DNA of 64,000 bases from NCBI GenBank assembly GCA_019918135.1, contig WBZZ01003686.1, positions 81,001-145,000 on the forward strand, written 5' to 3'. Shown in pieces: positions 1 through 8,666 of this stretch. The DNA comes from Paulinella micropora. Its lineage: Eukaryota; Cercozoa; Imbricatea; Euglyphida; Paulinellidae. Numbering within the stretch: position 1 is the first letter of the stretch; every line of letters begins with the position of its first letter. Below the pieces are notes generated by a model that did no database searches, was not told where the DNA came from, and was given only the letters and a program-made list of their open reading frames with translations. Both the position numbers and the translations under genes were made by a program.

Positions 1-28
1 GATTGGGATATGCCTTCCATCGCCTTCT

Positions 29-313
29 TCAAAGAAATGAACACTCGTATAAGTGTATTTTATACCACATAGCATCCAATGTTGAATTTTCATGAAAATT
101 CAACATATCGCACATTAAAGGCAGGGCTTCATCAAAACTAATACACCAATCTGACATGGGCTTATACACACATTTAAATTTAGTATCTATACCTTTTTGA
201 ATACAATAAACACAACTTATATTCTTTTTTTCACTTATCCGTGAGTAAAAGTCGCAGGCAGTCCGCGAAAATATTTTGATTATTAAAAAGTTTATGAGTA
301 GTAATATAACCAT
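29..313 (-). CDS. Small cysteine-rich membrane or secreted protein
   Basis: A 94-residue protein of unknown function. The first ~16 residues are hydrophobic (a signal peptide or membrane anchor), followed by a domain with about seven cysteines including a CxxC pair. Copy B has a clear homologue at 54,902-55,159, and the conservation (TACDFYSR, CIQKGI, KPMSDWC, YKIHLYEC) argues that it is a real gene. Copy A carries an in-frame insertion of about nine codons at 64-105 built around a 28-bp perfect palindrome, absent from copy B. Its start codon overlaps that of the divergent gene at 312: one CATG supplies both ATGs, whereas copy B has 63 bp between them. No known family recognised. Confidence 0.7.
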   Translation of the reverse strand: MVILLLINFLIIKIFSRTACDFYSRISEKKNISCVYCIQKGIDTKFKCVYKPMSDWCISFDEALPLMCDMLNFHENSTLDAMWYKIHLYECSFL

Positions 314-674
314 GACTGACTATAAATACCAAAAGATTATTTTTCTGAGCAATGATTTTGCGGGAGGAAGCAAAACATTTAATAAGAATATCCAAATGTC
401 ATTCACACCCACCAAAATGAATGTTAAGTTTATCCACTATATGAACGACCAGACAGAGACGAAAACCAGAATTCTTTACATGGATAGAATTGGAATTATT
501 GGAACATTCGCGGATAGTAATATAGCAAACATTTCAAATCTCGGTTATAATTTGGGTGTTGTCGGATGGACTGACGGCCAATATACATTTAAAATCCTTG
601 AAACTGACAGCGGAAATATTGACACAGGAAATTTAGCGGGGCGAATTGTTGTGTGTTTGGAATTTCTTGCTTAA
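312..674 (+). CDS. Unknown 120-residue virion-type protein
   Basis: A 120-residue protein, almost identical to copy B 54,476-54,838; that match sets the start at the MTDYKYQ methionine rather than at an upstream in-frame ATG at 276. The sequence is rich in beta-type stretches (IIFLSNDFAGG, KFIHYMNDQTETK, GRIVVCLEFLA) with no membrane segment or Cys motif. It lies directly upstream of the packaging ATPase (8-bp gap) on the same strand, which suggests a particle or assembly role, but this is inference from position only. Confidence 0.7.
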   Translation: MTDYKYQKIIFLSNDFAGGSKTFNKNIQMSFTPTKMNVKFIHYMNDQTETKTRILYMDRIGIIGTFADSNIANISNLGYNLGVVGWTDGQYTFKILETDSGNIDTGNLAGRIVVCLEFLA

Positions 675-682
675 TAATATAT

Positions 683-1503
683 ATGATGCTTAAGATAAAC
701 AATGTCAAGGTGAAGCCAGTAAAACAAGAGGGTGATGGAAATAAAAAAGCCAAGGGCTATAAATTATTTAATGAGCCGTATGCCAACATATTTCTTCTCG
801 CTCGTAAGAAGAGCGGGAAAACAACAGCACTCTTTGAAATACTGAAACGGACAACAGACAGAAAGACCCGTATCGTTATTATCGCTTCAACAATCCACAA
901 GGACTACATTTATAAAGCAATGGTTAAGCACTTTAAGAACAGGGGAAACCCGATGGCGGTATATACCTTTCTTAAATCGGATGGTGTGAATATTATTGAT
1001 TACGAACTTGACAAACTGAACAGGCAGGATGAAGAGCACGAAGGCGAAGTAAAACAAGACAAAAAAGAAATAGAAAAACCACAATTTCTTTATTTGGCAA
1101 AGAAGAAAAAAAGAAAACTACCGAAGCAAAAGAACTGCCCCAGCAAAAATATATTTCTCCAGAGGTTGTTTTTGTTTTGGATGATTTAGGAAGTGGATTA
1201 AGAGACAAGTCCGTAAGCGATTTGTTAAAAAAGAATAGGCACTATAAATCAAAGGTGATTATGTCTAGTCAGTATTTAAACGACCTACGGCCAGAAGCCA
1301 TTAAGCAATTAGATTATTTATTAATCTTTCCAAGCCAGTCTCAGGATAAAATGGAACTCGTGTATAAACACTTAGACTTATCTTTTGATTTTGATTACTT
1401 TCTTCAAAAGTATCACGAAGCAACAAAGGAGAGATTTAATTTTCTTTATGTTTCAAGTGTTGATGATGAGTTAAGAAAAAACTTTGCTTATCGGTTGAAA
1501 TAA
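683..1503 (+). CDS. FtsK/HerA-type DNA-packaging ATPase (frameshifted)
   Basis: Genome-packaging ATPase of the A32/FtsK-HerA class found in Polintons, virophages and large DNA viruses. The Walker A motif is ARKKSGKTTA, the Walker B VFVLDDLG, followed by MSSQYLNDLRPE, the conserved segment after Walker B in this family. The intact copy B homologue (53,650-54,465) has 271 residues. Copy A reads well to about 1,093, then shifts by one base beside a T run and a long A-rich stretch; the Walker B half continues in another frame from about 1,130 to 1,503. It is either a real frameshift or a homopolymer error. Start is the ATG at 683 or 686, just after a TATATAT. Confidence 0.88.
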
Positions 1504-1700
1504 TGATATTTATGAGCATCGCTTTCATCCAATGTTGAATTTTTCATTTTAAAATTCAACATATCACTCATTTTCGCAATCTCAAACATGTTTGAGATAT
1601 TCATAAACATCGAAAAACGATGTTTAAAAACCGCACGAAAGTCGAAGACGAAAGTGCGGAATTTTAAATATCAATAATTAATTATTTTTCTGTATTATAT
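1504..1700 (+). terminator. Hairpin-rich spacer after the ATPase gene
   Basis: No gene. Three inverted repeats follow the ATPase stop: ATGTTGAATTTT pairing with AAAATTCAACAT (1,533-1,562), the 18-bp palindrome TCTCAAACATGTTTGAGA (about 1,580-1,598), and AAACATCG/CGATGTTT (1,605-1,625). The first repeats the sequence of the palindrome inserted in the gene at 64-105. A TATATAT follows just before the next start. By analogy with hairpins that mark mRNA 3' ends in mimiviruses and their virophages, these may act as transcript ends; that role is inferred. Confidence 0.55.
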
Positions 1701-2033
1701 ATGCCAGTATCACCAGTGATAATTTCACAACCATCAGGATATAACATCGGATACAATCCATCAATGCCACAGAAGGGAGGAAAAAAAGTATCTCGGACAA
1801 GTCCGAGATTATCAAAGAAGAAGGGATGTGGTCAAAAGGGAGGAAAGATTAACTGGGCTAAGGTCGGAAAAACTGCCTTGGCTGTTAATAAATTCCTTCG
1901 CGATAATAAGGTAATCTCTAGGACTGCGGGGGCATTGAGTAGTGTTGGGGTGCCTTACGCTGGTAGTGTTAGTGCTACTGCTGCAAAACTTGGGTATGGT
2001 AAGCAACGAGGAGGGGCTGTAAAGTTCCATTGA
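1701..2033 (+). CDS. Small basic glycine-rich protein, possibly a core or pX/pVI-like virion protein
   Basis: A 110-residue basic protein with GG doublets (QKGGKK, QKGGKI, QRGGAV), a lysine-rich N-terminal half and a hydrophobic, Ala/Gly-rich C-terminal half ending near LGYGKQ. Copy B has the same protein at 53,098-53,409, nearly identical except for an 8-residue insertion in A after GGKK. Short basic GG-containing proteins beside the ATPase and protease are common in adenovirus- and Polinton-like genomes, where some are protease substrates; that role is inferred here. Preceded by TATATATG at its start. Confidence 0.65.
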   Translation: MPVSPVIISQPSGYNIGYNPSMPQKGGKKVSRTSPRLSKKKGCGQKGGKINWAKVGKTALAVNKFLRDNKVISRTAGALSSVGVPYAGSVSATAAKLGYGKQRGGAVKFH

Positions 2034-2146
2034 TATTTATGAGCATCGCTTTCATTCGCTATGCTCATTTTCGCTTGCTCATAAACATCGTAAAACCGAT
2101 TTATTTTTTCTTAAAACAAAAAATAGATGTTTTAGAATAAGCGGGA
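2034..2146 (+). promoter_or_regulatory. Spacer with nested hairpins before the protease gene
   Basis: Contains TTTATGAGC pairing with GCTCATAAA, an inner GAGCATCGC/GCTATGCTC pair, an AAACATCG arm (2,083-2,090) with a partner AGATGTTTT (2,125-2,133), and the start of the start-codon hairpin: TTTTAGAAT (2,130-2,138) pairs with ATTCTAAAA (2,166-2,174), enclosing ATGC-GAA-GCAT. The protease ATGs (2,147, 2,156) lie inside this hairpin, unlike other genes where the ATG follows it; copy B has four extra N-terminal codons that A seems to have lost. Confidence 0.6.
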
Positions 2147-3877
2147 ATGCGAAGCATGGAGCGTAATTCTAAAATATCAAAGACTAAGAAGGCGAAAGTC
2201 CGTCCACCACGAGTTTATAGAAATAAGAGCGGGAGGCCATATATTATCCAGAAGGGTAAAAAATATTATCTTAATTTTGGTAAGAAAACAAATGATTTAA
2301 GCACATTACAAATCGTTAAACTTTTTATGAAATATATTAGCAAACCAAAGTCGCAAAGGGCTAGTCGCAAACCAAGAGAAAAAATAATCAAATCTGATTT
2401 CAATCGTCTTGAACATGAGAACCGAAACCAAATACAAAGCAACTTACAAAAGAAATATGAGTTAATACATGACGAGGAAGAAAAGGAAAAGAAGAAAAGG
2501 GAGGATTTAGAAGAAGAAAAGAAAAGGCTAGAACGAAAAGACGTAGCAGATGCGAAGGAAAGACAAGAGGTAATGGATAGGGAACATAAAAAACAACTTG
2601 CGGAGATTAAGGAAAGACAGGAAGAAAAATCTAGGGAACAGAAAAAGGAACAACGACTTATTCAGGAACTACAGGCAGAACAACGACATAGACAGGGATT
2701 ATTGACTGCTCCAGTTGCACAGCCTATTATAGCGAACCCTAATCCCCCTTCAACTACAAATAAACCAAAGAAAACCGCAACTACATCTTCCCCAAAAATA
2801 ACTGATATAACTGACAAAGTAAATAAACAAGAAAAAGATTTGAAAGAAGAAAAAAGACGAAGAATTATTGATGAAATGTTCTCCGAGAAAACGAGAAAAA
2901 AACGTGTCAAAAAAATGAAAAATAATACAATAATAAATCACCTTAAAAAAGCAGGCATTAATATCCCTATAATAAAAAACAAAGGTTCAAACGACTACGC
3001 CACTAGTTTAAAGAGATGGTTATACACACAAAAAATCACTGAAAACATATTATCGGCAGAAGATGGATGGGATAAACTAGAACAATTTACAACAAAAATG
3101 ATTGCTAAAAATGAAAGCAAAAAGAATGAAGAAAAAAAAACTCCTGTAAATAGCACTCTATCGCCAATAGACCCACCCCGTTTTGAAAATTCTCCAGATG
3201 CTAAACAACTTATATTAGAAATGACAAATCCACAACCAGAATATCTCCAACATGTTGGAGATAAGGAGACACAACCGACAGATGTAGCACCACCCACGAG
3301 CACAAGTTCTGCGGAGCAACAGCAACAACAGCAAGAGGAGACACCAGAGCAACAGCAGGAGCAAGTCCCATTACAAGGTGAGGGGCGGGGATTAATGACT
3401 AATGAAATAGATGATATAATGAAAAAATATGGATGGTATCTCGGAGCAATAGCCAGTGATGAAATCTACAAGTTGAAGCCCGGAAGCAGAAAGCGATACG
3501 GATTTATTATGAATTTGGACAATCACAAACAAGCGGGGTCTCATTGGATTGCTATATGGGTAAGTCTAGATAAAGACAGGAGTGTTGAAGTGTATGACCC
3601 GTTAGCACTTTACCAACCAACGGAAGACTTTCAACAACAAATGAAACAACTCATTGATAAAAGCCACCCCGATAGTTATTTATTAATGAAGGTTAATCAA
3701 GTAAAACAACAATCTGACACAACCGACACATGCGGATGGCACTCAATGAGGTTTTTAATGGAGCGGGCGAAAGGCAACCGATTTAAGTTTAGTTCGGGTT
3801 TCACAGACTTAAAAGAAGAAGAAGCGGAGAAATTAAAAGCACAGAATGGTTATGGTAATTTTGATACTTTTATTTGA
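2147..3877 (+). CDS. Adenovirus-type (C5/Ulp1-like) maturation cysteine protease with long coiled-coil N-terminus
   Basis: A 576-residue protein. Residues ~1-330 are highly charged and coiled-coil-like (many EK and KR runs, RQEEKSREQKK), then a Q-rich linker (~390-420). The C-terminal ~160 residues form the protease: His466 in SHWIAIW, Asp484 in VYDPLA, a Gln in VNQVKQQ and Cys529 in TCGWHSM. Order and spacing match adenain/Ulp1 peptidases, which mature capsid proteins. The reading frame is intact here but broken in copy B (51,259-53,046). The N-terminal extension is far longer than adenain (~200 residues) and may target the protease to DNA or the capsid shell; that is inference. Confidence 0.87.
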   Translation: MRSMERNSKISKTKKAKVRPPRVYRNKSGRPYIIQKGKKYYLNFGKKTNDLSTLQIVKLFMKYISKPKSQRASRKPREKIIKSDFNRLEHENRNQIQSNLQKKYELIHDEEEKEKKKREDLEEEKKRLERKDVADAKERQEVMDREHKKQLAEIKERQEEKSREQKKEQRLIQELQAEQRHRQGLLTAPVAQPIIANPNPPSTTNKPKKTATTSSPKITDITDKVNKQEKDLKEEKRRRIIDEMFSEKTRKKRVKKMKNNTIINHLKKAGINIPIIKNKGSNDYATSLKRWLYTQKITENILSAEDGWDKLEQFTTKMIAKNESKKNEEKKTPVNSTLSPIDPPRFENSPDAKQLILEMTNPQPEYLQHVGDKETQPTDVAPPTSTSSAEQQQQQQEETPEQQQEQVPLQGEGRGLMTNEIDDIMKKYGWYLGAIASDEIYKLKPGSRKRYGFIMNLDNHKQAGSHWIAIWVSLDKDRSVEVYDPLALYQPTEDFQQQMKQLIDKSHPDSYLLMKVNQVKQQSDTTDTCGWHSMRFLMERAKGNRFKFSSGFTDLKEEEAEKLKAQNGYGNFDTFI

Positions 3878-4035
3878 AAGATAGTTATCAACTACACTCT
3901 CATTCGTTTCACTCATTCTCGTTTGTTGATAACAATCGAAAACCGATTAATTTTTTTTGAAAAAGAAAAAAACGATGTTTAGAATATAGCGAGAAATCTT
4001 GCGATTAGCAAGATAGAGGCGCAATTCTAAATATC
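3878..4035 (+). promoter_or_regulatory. Hairpin cassette between protease and minor capsid gene
   Basis: TTATCAAC pairs with GTTGATAA across a block containing CTCATTCGTTTCACTC; the same block occurs after the ATPase gene in copy B (53,601-53,646). Then a start-codon hairpin: TTTAGAAT (3,978-3,985) pairs with ATTCTAAA (4,024-4,031), enclosing ATCTTGC-GATTA-GCAAGAT, followed by TATC and the ATG at 4,036. The same inner hairpin occurs at 7,764-7,820. Confidence 0.65.
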
Positions 4036-4848
4036 ATGGATTACAAAGGGGGCAGGTCAAGTGGTATCTATTACATAAATAGTAAAAACAGAATAACAGG
4101 CACAGATAGCGACTTTACACACGAAATAAACTTAAAATCACTGGATAATCCCACACATTGTAAAATTCTTCATATCTATGTGCCGAAGTCGTATTACTCT
4201 GTGGCTTCACCATACAATACTTTTACTCTTAGCGAAGACGGGTATGAGGCTTTAATTACGATACCTGAGGGAAACTACACAATGAACAATCTAAAAAATA
4301 AGTTGTCGGAGGTGCTAACCGCAGACAGCCCAAATAATTATACTTATGTTGTATCCAGTAATAATACCAACATAGAACCAGAAGATGGCAAATTAACATT
4401 CAGTGTTTCAAATAACGGAGGTATTCAACCGCGGTTTATATTTGATGCTGATACACGTATTCACGAGATAATGGGGTTTGATAGAAACTCAACATATTTC
4501 TTTGCAAATGATTTTATTAAATCACCAAATGTAATTATTCTAACTGGTGAAAAGACTTTATACCTTCAATCAGACTTAGTGGGGGAAGGTGATAATCACG
4601 TGCTACAAGAAATATACACTGCCAACGAAATTCCTTTTGGTGCCGTTATATACGACGGAAGTGGGTCAGAGTATGGTAAGAAATTATCCTCCAGTTCAAA
4701 TAATGTATTTAGGTTTTATTTGACGGACGAAAACGATCAAGCTATAAATCTTAATGGTTTGGGAGTTGTTATGACTTTGTTGATTTACAGGGAAACGAAT
4801 TATTTTAATTTATTTACATCCTTTTTCAATCTTTTGAAACAGAGATAA
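4036..4848 (+). CDS. Minor capsid (penton-type) protein
   Basis: A 270-residue protein lying between protease and major capsid gene, the usual place of the single-jelly-roll minor capsid protein in Polinton-like viruses. The N-terminus (GIYYINSKNR..., SDFTHEINL, LHIYVPKSYY) and the segment YNTFTLSEDG..ITIPEGNYT resemble minor capsid proteins of PLVs and large DNA viruses, where a beta strand-rich start is followed by a turn-rich 'IPEGNYT' region. The copy B homologue (50,391-51,134) is about 95% identical but stops early. ATG follows the TATC of the upstream hairpin. Assigned by position and overall pattern, not by a catalytic motif. Confidence 0.75.
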   Translation: MDYKGGRSSGIYYINSKNRITGTDSDFTHEINLKSLDNPTHCKILHIYVPKSYYSVASPYNTFTLSEDGYEALITIPEGNYTMNNLKNKLSEVLTADSPNNYTYVVSSNNTNIEPEDGKLTFSVSNNGGIQPRFIFDADTRIHEIMGFDRNSTYFFANDFIKSPNVIILTGEKTLYLQSDLVGEGDNHVLQEIYTANEIPFGAVIYDGSGSEYGKKLSSSSNNVFRFYLTDENDQAINLNGLGVVMTLLIYRETNYFNLFTSFFNLLKQR

Positions 4849-4938
4849 ATAATTATTTTGGAATTATTTATTTTTTTCTATAAATATATTCTTGTGAATT
4901 AGCAAATAATCTCAACTGCCTAAAAAATCAAAAACAAA

Positions 4939-6408
4939 ATGCCAACTCAACACGGAGGCGAACTAGACTTTTCTAGAACTGACTAAATCAGTGCTTCTTA
5001 TCGTTTGAATAAACTCGCTCCACGTGAGGGCTCTGGAACCTTTGAGGTCACCACTGCTGGTGGGCAAGAACGATCATTTGACCTTATCAGTCGCCCGTTC
5101 AATCTCGCCCGCTCTTATTTGAGCTTTACTTATACTCTTAGAACAGGTGGTGCTAACATTTATAGTAGAATTTTTATGGACTGCCTTTCATCCATTAGAC
5201 AAATTCAACTTCAGACCCGTAGCGGTGTTTATCTGTGCGACCTTAACCATCTCGGGACGGTTACTAAAATGCTTTGGAAGCCCGAGATATCTTTGAAGGA
5301 TTTCCTTGACCTTCCTAATCACGATATTGCTACTGGATACGGCTGTATGCTTCAAAAGTGTAATGCAAATGGATTGATTAATGTTAGTGCTGTTGAAGCT
5401 ACTAGAACTAACTTTCGTGCGATGACAGATGGTGCTGATAACGTGGCGGCAAGAACTCTTGCTATGTTTGCTGAACCATCCATTAGTGCTCGTCGTCATA
5501 ACGATACAGCATTAACTGACGGCACTGGCACACTTTCGCCTGTAAATGTTAATTACAACGAAGCAAAGTATTTGGCAGGTGTTAATGGTGCTGCTGCTAT
5601 CAATGTCAAAATTCCTTTGAGTATGCTTATTAATACTATTTTCGCTCTTGATAAAACCATTATGTTTCCTGAGATTTTGACGATGCGGATTGTGTGGAGT
5701 GCTACTGACAGAGCTAGTTATACAGTGACTAATGGTGCGGCGACTGCTGCTAACACTGCGAATGTCGGCTCCGCGGGGACGGTTGTCAGTGCTGATGTTA
5801 CTAATCTTGCTTTGTTTCTGGCTGTTGAAACTAATCCTGATGTCATTCAATCCATTCAGGCGAAGATTGCTAGCACTGAGGGTATGAGCTTTAACATTGA
5901 TTATCCTTATGTTTATAAGAACTCAATTGGAGCATCCACAACCCAAAATATTATTATGCGATTTGACAGAGGTCATGGTCGCCGTTTGAAGAAGATTTAT
6001 CACTCAGTTTTTAACAACGAAGAAAAAAAGAATACTGCTTATGACCACGATAACAGAGCACAGGCTAAGGTTGTAAATTTTTACACCACACTTGACGGAG
6101 CACGACAGCAGGAGTTTAATATTGATACCTCCCTAGAAGAAGACTATATGTATTTGAAATTAAAGATTGAGGGTTCAGCTTTGATGAATGCGGACATATA
6201 CAAATATAACTGGTTCTGGGTTGATGCTTGGGATAACACTCGTCCGCTGTGGAGCAAAGACCAGAATGAGATTAGCGGACTTGACCTGTCTATGGAGCGA
6301 CGATGGGAATTCATTGCGACGACTGCGAATAATGCTCACAACCATTACACCGTGGCCATTGCTCAGCGAGAGGTTCAAGTGAAGGCAAATGTTATTTCAA
6401 TTAGTTAA
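4939..6408 (+). pseudogene. Major capsid protein (double jelly-roll), with early stop codon
   Basis: Encodes the ~489-residue hexon-forming capsid protein. Copy B (48,735-50,192) is uninterrupted and starts MPTQHGGELDFSRTD; copy A has the same start at 4,939 but a TAA at 4,984-4,986 where B has Tyr. Downstream the frame is open from 5,005, with capsid landmarks shared with B: YLCD, MLQKCNA, FALDK..MFPEIL, DYPYVYKNSI, TTQNII.RFDRGHG, WFWVD.WDNTRPLWSKDQNE. A and B differ in many places, far more than the neighbouring minor capsid gene. Initiation from a downstream ATG would lose the N-terminal arm. An AT-rich spacer with TATATA precedes it. Confidence 0.85.
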
Positions 6409-6491
6409 GTGGGTAATTATTAATTTTAATAGTTAATTTATTTTTTTGATAATATACAATCTTTGTTTTCAATATTGAAAACAAAAAAACA

Positions 6492-7715
6492 ATGTCCCAC
6501 CAGAGAAACTTAATCGCACAAAATCCTAAAGGAGAGTTCATTAACCTAAAAGTAGGATATGATGGACACATTGATAATATGAAGACAGCCTTCGGCAAAA
6601 CAACAACTGCGCAATTAACACCAGTATTACAAGAAATCTTTCCATATACCATTAATACTAGGATATGGACAAAAACAGAAACTAAAGCAAGTGTGTCATT
6701 TTTGGAAAATATGGCAGAATTGAAAACTCAAGCAAATGCGACGGCGGATGCTGGACTAGTAAGTAAAAGGAGAATAAAATATAGAACTGGAACGGGTGTA
6801 CTTGCTCGCTTTACTGCTCTATGGACAACGGATGATACAAAAGATTACTATTCATTTATTGGAATAGGAAATGATCTCGCTGATGGATTTTATTTTTACA
6901 AAAATCAAGCAGGAATGAATATCGCACATTGTTCGGGAAATGCCGTAGATTATATTGACCAAGAAGATTGGGACGACCCTTGCGATGGAACTTCGGCTAT
7001 GCCAGCCTTAGACTGGAGCAAAGGAAATTTATTTCAAATTCAATTTCAGTATCTTGGGTTTGGTGCTATTAAGTTTTCAATTGAAAATCCTGAGACTGGT
7101 GATTTCCAACTAGTTCATATGATTAAGTATGCGAATGATAATAATGGTGTAAGCCTACGAAATACGACATTACCCTTTACAGCCGTAATGAGAAATGATG
7201 CAAAGACTGGAATACAAATTCTTAAAACGGCGAGTGCTAGTTTATTCATTGAGGGGTCAAATACTATTAATACAAGTATTACAAATACTGCGGAAGGAGA
7301 CGAAAAAACGAGCACCACTGAAAGCCCCATTTTAAGTATCAGGAATAAAGCACTATTCAATAATAGCCTCGCCAACTATTCAAATGTCTTTCCTTCCTTG
7401 GTAAGTGTTACAAATGAAGATACTAAGTCAAATGTCGTCAGAATGGTATTGAATGGGACACTAACAGGGGCTGGTTTTGCTGATGTTGATGCCACAACTT
7501 CAATCGTAGATACAGACACAAAAGCAACCGCTATCGCCAACGGAACGACAATTTTTAAGATTTATGTAAATGCCGCCTCAACTCAACAGATTAATCTCAG
7601 AACATACGATATTCAATTAACACCGAACGATGTTTTGACATTCACACAGAAGGCTGTGTCGGCAGGTGCTGGTAGCAATATTAATGTTATCGCTAACTTC
7701 ATAGAAGACCAATAG
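6492..7715 (+). CDS. Fibre-like/attachment structural protein
   Basis: A 407-residue intact protein directly after the capsid gene. The region from about residue 90 to 240 (YRTGTGVLARFTALWTT, YSFIGIGNDLADGFYFY, IQFQYLGFGAIKFSIENP, LVHMIKYAN) has the pattern of a structural-protein domain common in tailed phages and large algal or amoebal viruses (AFG..., RY..G..., GIG..DGF.F, IEWLG.G...). The C-terminal ~150 residues are Thr/Ser/Asn-rich and beta-type. Copy B has a frameshifted homologue at 47,407-48,640 with some segments identical and others diverged, as expected of host-recognition proteins. Role inferred; the domain resemblance is from memory of the family. Confidence 0.6.
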   Translation: MSHQRNLIAQNPKGEFINLKVGYDGHIDNMKTAFGKTTTAQLTPVLQEIFPYTINTRIWTKTETKASVSFLENMAELKTQANATADAGLVSKRRIKYRTGTGVLARFTALWTTDDTKDYYSFIGIGNDLADGFYFYKNQAGMNIAHCSGNAVDYIDQEDWDDPCDGTSAMPALDWSKGNLFQIQFQYLGFGAIKFSIENPETGDFQLVHMIKYANDNNGVSLRNTTLPFTAVMRNDAKTGIQILKTASASLFIEGSNTINTSITNTAEGDEKTSTTESPILSIRNKALFNNSLANYSNVFPSLVSVTNEDTKSNVVRMVLNGTLTGAGFADVDATTSIVDTDTKATAIANGTTIFKIYVNAASTQQINLRTYDIQLTPNDVLTFTQKAVSAGAGSNINVIANFIEDQ

Positions 7716-7822
7716 ATATTACATCGTGAAAAAATAAAAAAATATTACATCGCAAAAACGATGTTTTAGAAATAGACGATAAATCTTGCGATTAGCAAGA
7801 TAGAAGTCTAATTTCTAAAATA
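7716..7822. terminator. Hairpins between convergent genes
   Basis: TTTTAGAAAT (7,764-7,773) pairs with ATTTCTAAAA (7,811-7,820) around ATCTTGC-GATTA-GCAAGAT; an ACATCG/CGATGT pair lies just upstream. Here the module sits between the 3' ends of two convergent genes, so it cannot be a start signal for either; a bidirectional transcript end is the simplest reading. Confidence 0.6.
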
Positions 7823-8272
7823 TCAATCATAGGTATTTTTTACCGCATCTTTGTTATTAAAATAAGGTTGTTGAATTAAATATTCAAGGTATGGTTTATC
7901 AATCTTAGCAACATCTTCAATTTTCATTTTTTTATACTTACCATATTGAAGAAAAACATCGGTTTCACTTTGTGCTATCTCTTCGCCGACCTTAGCCTTT
8001 ATTTCGGCGATACCAGTCTCTTTTAAATCAGCAGTAGTAAAAGGTGTGCTTTCTTCCTCCATCATTTTCGTCAATGTGTCTTCTAAAGGAATAACTACTT
8101 TCACATTATCATAATGTTGATTTTGTTCTAAATCAACATTGGGTTCATATTGCTCATAAAAAGAAACAATGTCGGGTTTAGTCCATTTAATAGTGGGTTT
8201 CTTAACTTCGCTGTCAATGTTCCATTTTTCAATTTCATTCAAGTAGTCCTGCTTGGTGCTTAGATCTGTCAT
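7823..8272 (-). CDS. Protein with ExoX-like C-terminal domain (long form)
   Basis: A 149-residue protein. The last ~45 residues (LQYGKYKKMKIEDVAKIDKP, YLEYLIQQPYF) match the pattern F.FGKYKGK...D.A..D..YL.WL..QPWF seen in the small ExoX-C-like domain that is often attached to exonucleases and viral nucleic-acid enzymes. The N-terminal ~90 residues are acidic and unrecognised. Copy B counterpart: 46,919-47,371. The C-terminus differs from B (KNTYD versus KKYL), perhaps a small change at the end. Start codon follows TATATATATCA. Likely nucleic-acid related, inferred only from the domain. Confidence 0.65.
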   Translation of the reverse strand: MTDLSTKQDYLNEIEKWNIDSEVKKPTIKWTKPDIVSFYEQYEPNVDLEQNQHYDNVKVVIPLEDTLTKMMEEESTPFTTADLKETGIAEIKAKVGEEIAQSETDVFLQYGKYKKMKIEDVAKIDKPYLEYLIQQPYFNNKDAVKNTYD

Positions 8273-8300
8273 TGATATATATACTACAAAATAATTTTTA

Positions 8301-8588
8301 TTAAATGTATTTTTTTACTTCACTTTTAATGTCGGTAAATTTCTCAAACCACGGCTGTTTCATAACCCATTCAAGATATGGTTTGTCAATGGTAGCAACA
8401 TCTTGAATTTTCTTACCTTTATACTTGCCAAACGGAAAAACATCGGTTGGCTTGCCAGCCCGCGCATTTTCAATTGCCTTTATTTGTTCTTGAATTACCT
8501 TTTGGATATCTTTCAATGTGAAGGTTTCATTTTTATTTTCAATAGAGAGTTTTTCAAACTTCTCGCATAGTCTGGTGAGGGCGGACAT
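8301..8588 (-). CDS. Protein with ExoX-like C-terminal domain (short form)
   Basis: A 95-residue protein whose C-terminal half (FPFGKYKGKKIQDVATIDKP, YLEWVMKQPWF) is a second version of the same ExoX-C-like domain, 28 bp upstream of the longer relative on the same strand. The N-terminal half is helical (LCEKFEKLSIENK). Copy B 46,502-46,789 is nearly identical. The tandem pair looks like an old duplication kept in both copies. TATATATA lies just before the ATG. Confidence 0.68.
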   Translation of the reverse strand: MSALTRLCEKFEKLSIENKNETFTLKDIQKVIQEQIKAIENARAGKPTDVFPFGKYKGKKIQDVATIDKPYLEWVMKQPWFEKFTDIKSEVKKYI

Positions 8589-8666
8589 TGCTATATATAG
8601 ACTGGTAAAAAATTTATTGAAAAAAATTAATTATTTAATTGATATTTTAGAATTGCTCTCTCGTTT

